Positions 63,201 through 64,000 of a stretch of DNA of 64,000 nucleotides are shown here, in pieces. The DNA is taken from positions 19,268,704 to 19,332,703 of the forward strand of contig NC_085055.1 in the NCBI RefSeq assembly GCF_963662255.1, read 5' to 3'. The notes under the pieces are model-generated. The model was given only the letters and a program-made list of their open reading frames with translations. It was not told the DNA's origin and did no database searches. Made by a program: the position numbers and the translations under genes. The stretch's first letter is position 1; each line of letters begins with the position of its first letter. Origin of the DNA: Cinclus cinclus (lineage: Eukaryota; Chordata; Aves; Passeriformes; Cinclidae).

Positions 63201-63672
63201 CTTGGTCTAGCTATAGCCGTGAACAAGCAAGAATCTGCCTGCAGCAAGACTGTTTTCAGCTGGGTATGCTACAGGCAAGGTGGTCCTCTGCAGCAGTGCA
63301 CTGGTATGTTGTTCTTTTTTATGCTCCAATACATTGTATGGTGCTGTTTCAGTTGCAACGCTGTAGCACAGAAACAGGATCAGCCTCTCCTACACCATAC
63401 CCTCTCCATTGAATTATCTGGCTTTCAAGAACAAAGATCCACCTTCAGATTCAAGAGAGAGTTTGTAAGACACCCCTGTCCTCCTTGGTTGCCACTCTTG
63501 CACAAGCAGTCCAGGCTGTACTGTGAAGCATCCAGTTTTTCATGAGAAAAGACAATCAACTGTCCTTCTTACTTACTTTAAGGAAAATCTTGGTCCTTCC
63601 AACTTGCCAGCTTTCATCCTTGCCCAGAACTGCTTCGGAGATGCTGATGCAGCTCTGTCGAGTATCATTCTT
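36182..63672 (-). CDS. MYO7B: MYO7B (unconventional myosin VIIb), 3' part, 32 coding exons, 5' end outside the window
   Basis: The exons listed below sum to 4377 nt, giving 1458 residues and a TGA, with every phase consistent. Order: motor/converter end ([11 protein letters not shown]), five IQ motifs (about residues 50-165 of this part), a short charged linker, MyTH4-1 (about 289-515), FERM1 (about 525-862), SH3 (about 865-915), MyTH4-2 (about 955-1124) and FERM2 (about 1135-1458), ending [12 protein letters not shown] and a basic tail. Myosin VIIb is the barbed-end motor of microvillar tip links; through its tail it binds USH1C and ANKS4B in the intermicrovillar adhesion complex with CDHR2/CDHR5. 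Named MYO7B rather than MYO7A because the LIMS2-GPR17 neighbourhood is that of human MYO7B and the post-IQ helix is short. One intron is of the AT-AC class. Motor-domain exons lie beyond 64000. Confidence 0.95.
37026..37145 (-). CDS. MYO7B: MYO7B coding exon (FERM2, F3 lobe)
   Basis: Forty codons between a TTACAG acceptor and a CTG|GTAAGA donor. It encodes [20 protein letters not shown] and then [20 protein letters not shown], close to the family sequence. Confidence 0.95.
37856..37939 (-). CDS. MYO7B: MYO7B coding exon (FERM2)
   Basis: Twenty-eight codons, acceptor ATTTACAG, donor AAG|GTAACA. It encodes [20 protein letters not shown] and LIHQKTK, a hallmark F3-lobe strand pair of myosin VII. 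Confidence 0.95.
38586..38702 (-). CDS. MYO7B: MYO7B coding exon (FERM2)
   Basis: Thirty-nine codons, acceptor CTAAACAG, donor AAG|GTAGGT. It encodes [20 protein letters not shown] and the [13 protein letters not shown] motif. Confidence 0.95.
39532..39717 (-). CDS. MYO7B: MYO7B coding exon (FERM2, F2 lobe)
   Basis: Sixty-two codons, acceptor TCTTCCAG, donor AAG|GTAAGA. It starts [12 protein letters not shown], then has [10 protein letters not shown], and ends VSPDEWKK, the acyl-binding-like F2 lobe. Confidence 0.95.
39838..39915 (+). mobile_element. Short CR1 3'-end remnant
   Basis: Contains 'tgatctttaaagatcctttccaacccaaaactttctttgattctctga', the terminal CR1 phrase in sense orientation. 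It lies in a MYO7B intron. Confidence 0.6.
40170..40276 (-). CDS. MYO7B: MYO7B coding exon (FERM2)
   Basis: Acceptor CTCCTTAG, donor CAG|GTAAGC, 2 + 35 codons. It encodes [15 protein letters not shown] and [14 protein letters not shown]. Confidence 0.94.
41365..41452 (-). CDS. MYO7B: MYO7B coding exon (FERM2)
   Basis: Acceptor CCCCTGCAG, donor G|GTAAGG, 29 codons plus one base. It encodes [20 protein letters not shown] and RRNKPGKD. Confidence 0.94.
42313..42426 (-). CDS. MYO7B: MYO7B coding exon (FERM2, F1 lobe)
   Basis: Thirty-eight codons, acceptor ATCTCATAG, donor AAG|GTAACC. It encodes [20 protein letters not shown] and ends [12 protein letters not shown]. Confidence 0.94.
42562..42667 (-). 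CDS. MYO7B: MYO7B coding exon (start of FERM2)
   Basis: Acceptor TTTTCCAG, donor CAG|GTGAGC, one base plus 35 codons. It encodes [16 protein letters not shown] and [10 protein letters not shown], matching the RKYPPHLVEVEAI block of MYO7A. Confidence 0.93.
43840..43903 (+). mobile_element. CR1 3'-end remnant
   Basis: The phrase 'ggagaagttggactagatgatatttgaaaatcccttccaactgaaatag' is a diverged sense-strand CR1 3' end. It runs directly into the pentanucleotide repeat. Confidence 0.7.
43904..43948. repeat. (ATTCT)4 (GTTCT)5 pentanucleotide repeat
   Basis: Nine perfect 5-base units counted directly at the tail of a CR1 fragment. The CR1 terminal repeat (ATTCTATG-like) is the evident seed. Confidence 0.95.
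45191..45346 (-). CDS. MYO7B: MYO7B coding exon (MyTH4-2 end)
   Basis: Acceptor GTTCACAG, donor AG|GTAAAT, 1 + 51 codons + 2. It encodes [20 protein letters not shown], the GWELLWLC-type helix of MyTH4, and ends CRRRIQTVM. Confidence 0.94.
45347..47191 (-). other. MYO7B: MYO7B intron, about 1.8 kb
   Basis: Unique AT-rich sequence with no exon, repeat or RNA gene recognised. Confidence 0.7.
47192..47345 (-). CDS. MYO7B: MYO7B coding exon (MyTH4-2), after the AT-AC intron
   Basis: The exon begins CC-ATC-ATG-AAA after an AC acceptor and ends AG|GTATTA. With the previous exon it encodes [13 protein letters not shown], matching the MYO7A AFIAVLKYMGDYPSK core, and then [19 protein letters not shown] reading using the nearby AACAG would add residues not found in the family. 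Confidence 0.9.
47346..47816 (-). other. MYO7B: U12-type AT-AC intron of MYO7B
   Basis: On the minus strand the 471-base intron begins ATATCCTTT, a perfect minor-spliceosome donor, carries CTCCTTAAC (8 of 9 bases of the TTCCTTAAC branch consensus) and ends ...GCATTTCAC ten bases later. No acceptable GT donor lies near the expected boundary, and this junction alone keeps the protein collinear with MYO7A. Splicing itself is inferred. Confidence 0.85.
47817..47974 (-). CDS. MYO7B: MYO7B coding exon (MyTH4-2), before the AT-AC intron
   Basis: Acceptor TTCATTCAG, then 1 + 52 codons + 1. It encodes [34 protein letters not shown] and ACQAFI. The open frame continues past the true end into the intron, giving a misleading tail. 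Confidence 0.92.
48519..48646 (-). CDS. MYO7B: MYO7B coding exon (SH3-MyTH4 linker)
   Basis: Acceptor TTATTCCAG, donor AG|GTGAAG. It encodes [11 protein letters not shown], an acidic stretch EEPDEED, and [13 protein letters not shown], the start of MyTH4-2. Confidence 0.94.
49438..49619 (-). CDS. MYO7B: MYO7B coding exon (SH3 domain)
   Basis: Acceptor TGTTTTCCAG, donor CTG|GTAAGG, 2 + 60 codons. It encodes [37 protein letters not shown] and an end YIIP. The SH3 pattern of ALYDY-less myosin VII is recognisable by the KKGDLL and SGW positions. Confidence 0.94.
50308..50477 (-). CDS. MYO7B: MYO7B coding exon (FERM1 F3 lobe end)
   Basis: Acceptor ATACATAG with a weak pyrimidine tract, donor G|GTAAGT. 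It encodes [19 protein letters not shown] and [20 protein letters not shown]. Confidence 0.92.
51194..51320 (-). CDS. MYO7B: MYO7B coding exon (FERM1 F3 lobe)
   Basis: Acceptor ATTTTCAG, donor AG|GTGAGT. It encodes [20 protein letters not shown] and [15 protein letters not shown]. Confidence 0.94.
51411..51528 (-). CDS. MYO7B: MYO7B coding exon (FERM1)
   Basis: Acceptor CTCCTGCAG, donor G|GTAATA, 39 codons plus one base. It encodes [20 protein letters not shown], a strong myosin VII signature. Confidence 0.95.
52119..52286 (-). CDS. MYO7B: MYO7B coding exon (FERM1 F2 lobe)
   Basis: Fifty-six codons, acceptor TTGTTTCAG, donor AAG|GTAAGA. It starts [18 protein letters not shown] and has [16 protein letters not shown]. 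Confidence 0.94.
52732..52959 (-). CDS. MYO7B: MYO7B coding exon (FERM1), GC-rich
   Basis: Seventy-six codons, acceptor TTTGTGGCAG, donor AAT|GTGAGT. It encodes [34 protein letters not shown] and [11 protein letters not shown]. Third positions are strongly GC-biased compared with neighbouring exons. Confidence 0.96.
53373..53546 (-). CDS. MYO7B: MYO7B coding exon (FERM1 F1 lobe)
   Basis: Fifty-eight codons, acceptor GACTTATAG, donor AAG|GTAAAG. It encodes [19 protein letters not shown] and [12 protein letters not shown]. Confidence 0.95.
54397..54516 (-). CDS. MYO7B: MYO7B coding exon (MyTH4-1 end, FERM1 start)
   Basis: Forty codons, acceptor TTCCTGTAG, donor CAG|GTAGCA. It encodes [20 protein letters not shown] and ends [10 protein letters not shown]. 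Confidence 0.95.
54823..54949 (-). CDS. MYO7B: MYO7B coding exon (MyTH4-1)
   Basis: Acceptor TTGTTACAG, donor AAG|GTACAC, one base plus 42 codons. It encodes [20 protein letters not shown] and [17 protein letters not shown], the MyTH4 core. Confidence 0.95.
55212..55231 (+). repeat. Poly-G tract
   Basis: Thirteen G, one A, six G counted directly. On the MYO7B sense strand it is a C-tract. Homopolymers of this type are also prone to assembly error. Confidence 0.9.
55406..55478. repeat. AT-rich low-complexity tract
   Basis: Imperfect repeats of TATTTATA and ATTTACATATTT with almost no G or C. Confidence 0.85.
56391..56518 (-). CDS. MYO7B: MYO7B coding exon (MyTH4-1)
   Basis: Acceptor TTCTTTCAG, donor AG|GTAGGA. 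It encodes [15 protein letters not shown] and [20 protein letters not shown], close to the MYO7A SNLEKLHFIIGNGILRP block. Confidence 0.94.
57038..57118 (-). CDS. MYO7B: MYO7B coding exon (MyTH4-1 basic loop)
   Basis: Twenty-seven codons, acceptor GTATTGCAG, donor AAG|GTAAGA. It encodes [12 protein letters not shown] and [13 protein letters not shown], a basic segment aligned with the HKLVHLTLKKKSKL stretch of MYO7A. Confidence 0.9.
57376..57543 (-). CDS. MYO7B: MYO7B coding exon (MyTH4-1)
   Basis: Fifty-six codons, acceptor GCTTCTATAG-like (TATAG), donor ATG|GTGAGA. It encodes [20 protein letters not shown] and [17 protein letters not shown]. Confidence 0.94.
58445..58654 (-). CDS. MYO7B: MYO7B coding exon (acidic linker, MyTH4-1 start)
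   Basis: Seventy codons, acceptor TTCTGCACAG, donor CTG|GTATCT. An acidic segment ([11 protein letters not shown]) leads into [15 protein letters not shown] and HPLLYHDD, the canonical start of MyTH4. Confidence 0.95.
59377..59553 (-). CDS. MYO7B: MYO7B coding exon (post-IQ segment)
   Basis: Fifty-nine codons, acceptor GTTTAAAG, donor GAG|GTACAG. A charged stretch [12 protein letters not shown] is followed by [20 protein letters not shown], matching MVDKMFGFL and GGLPGQEGQAP of MYO7A. Confidence 0.92.
60134..60235 (-). CDS. MYO7B: MYO7B coding exon (short charged helix after IQ motifs)
   Basis: Thirty-four codons, acceptor TTGTCCACAG, donor AAG|GTAGGT. It encodes [18 protein letters not shown] and ends REEAERLQK. 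It takes the place of the much longer single alpha-helix of MYO7A. Assigned by splice phase and position more than by similarity. Confidence 0.82.
60858..61076 (-). CDS. MYO7B: MYO7B coding exon (IQ motifs 3-5), GC-rich
   Basis: Seventy-three codons, acceptor CACGCACAG, donor GAG|GTAATG. Three IQ-type repeats: [30 protein letters not shown] and [17 protein letters not shown]. These bind calmodulin-type light chains. Confidence 0.95.
61583..61825 (-). mobile_element. CR1 3'-end fragment, inverted
   Basis: Forward sequence 'gaatcacacagaatcatcaaggttggaagagacc' to 'aatatttcctaatatctaatcttcatctaaacctgccctgg' is the reverse complement of a CR1 3' end. It lies in the MYO7B intron between the IQ-coding exons. 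Confidence 0.9.
62229..62313 (-). CDS. MYO7B: MYO7B coding exon (IQ motif 2)
   Basis: Acceptor GTCTGCTTAG, donor ATG|GTAAGA, one base plus 28 codons. It encodes [20 protein letters not shown] and CCRKEFRM, the second IQ motif. Confidence 0.94.
62955..63049 (-). CDS. MYO7B: MYO7B coding exon (converter end, IQ motif 1)
   Basis: Acceptor TTTTAACAG, donor AG|GTCAGT, 31 codons plus two bases. It encodes [20 protein letters not shown] and [11 protein letters not shown], matching DHHDMLLEVERD and LLQKVIRGFKDR of MYO7A. Confidence 0.95.
63577..63672 (-). CDS. MYO7B: MYO7B coding exon (converter of the motor domain)
   Basis: Thirty-two codons ending [12 protein letters not shown] with an AAA|GTAAGT donor. 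The acceptor is a tandem CAGCAG, so the exon starts at 63672 (KNDTRQSC) or 63675 (QKNDTRQSC). This is the most 5' MYO7B exon visible. Confidence 0.92.
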
Positions 63673-63675
63673 CTG

Positions 63676-64000
63676 CTGATGTGCAAAAGCATCATGATGT
63701 TAGGGCTTGGCTGTGAAACACAGCAGCTGTACTATGCAAGAATCTACTGCCCTGCATTCCAAAGGGTGAAGAACAGGAACAAATGAGGACTTGCTGACCT
63801 CTGGGCTGACAGTACAATGAATGAAAGTAGCTCAGCTCAAATGGTCAGGTAGAGGAGGAATGTGATTGCATGACCAAATATTCCACAGTCAAGATGTGAG
63901 GAGGATGTCAGAGACCTGAGAAATGTGTGATCACGGAAAAAGCCATCTGAGGGCAACGGGAATGGGGATGTTACCATGCCTGGGATATGTGTGTGGAGCA
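63676..64000 (-). other. MYO7B: MYO7B intron, cut by the window edge
   Basis: The next upstream exon should encode the end of the motor before the converter (the LLPGVKPAY region of MYO7A). No such frame occurs here, so it lies beyond 64000. Confidence 0.8.

Noticed and set aside
36182..63672. Assignment to MYO7A instead of MYO7B
   Set aside because: Domain order is shared, but the neighbouring LIMS2-GPR17 pair and the short post-IQ helix point to MYO7B.
1..64000. CRISPR arrays, operons, prokaryotic defence or toxin systems
   Set aside because: No regularly spaced repeats or bacterial genes; exon-intron structure and CR1 elements show a bird genome.
1..64000. tRNA, rRNA or snRNA genes
   Set aside because: No A/B-box pairs with cloverleaf potential or conserved rRNA/snRNA stretches were noticed, though a covariance search could not be run.

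Overview
The window is a vertebrate, almost certainly avian, nuclear sequence. It carries several decayed CR1 LINEs in both orientations, avian-type retroviral LTR scraps, short introns with GT-AG borders, and a gene trio known in the same order in mammals: LIMS2 with GPR17 nested inside it, facing MYO7B tail to tail. No bacterial, plasmid, phage or CRISPR content was seen. Genes were found by reading exons in all frames, joining them by splice phase and matching them to protein families I know. No alignment could be run.

Layout. Bases 1 to about 3070 are gene-poor and repeat-rich: a CR1 ORF fragment, LTR-like fragments and a long CR1 3' half. A GC-rich island (about 3070-4160) holds a large compound microsatellite, a perfect CArG box, a GC box and the first coding exon of LIMS2. 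LIMS2 (plus strand) has ten coding exons between 3746 and 30453 that sum to 1026 nt, giving 341 residues, the length I know for human PINCH-2. A second, phase-compatible first exon lies at 9044-9165. GPR17 (minus strand, 18853-19884) is an intact single-exon GPCR gene inside the large LIMS2 intron between coding exons 4 and 5. A TATA-like box and a candidate 5' untranslated exon lie near 23938-24112. LIMS2 seems to end near 34.2 kb.

From 63672 down to 36182, on the minus strand, lie 32 coding exons of the 3' two thirds of MYO7B: end of the motor, five IQ motifs, a short post-IQ segment, MyTH4-FERM, SH3 and a second MyTH4-FERM with the natural stop. Their lengths sum to 4377 nt, exactly 1459 codons including the stop. 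The motor exons lie beyond the right edge.

The most notable signal is one MYO7B intron (47346-47816, minus strand) that fits only as a minor-spliceosome AT-AC intron. It has a perfect ATATCCTTT donor, a CTCCTTAAC branch site and an AC acceptor, and it restores the MyTH4 reading frame exactly.

The three genes do not form one pathway. LIMS2 is an integrin-adhesion adaptor with ILK and parvin, GPR17 a Gi-type receptor of the oligodendrocyte lineage, and MYO7B the microvillar tip-link myosin. Their grouping reflects conserved synteny.
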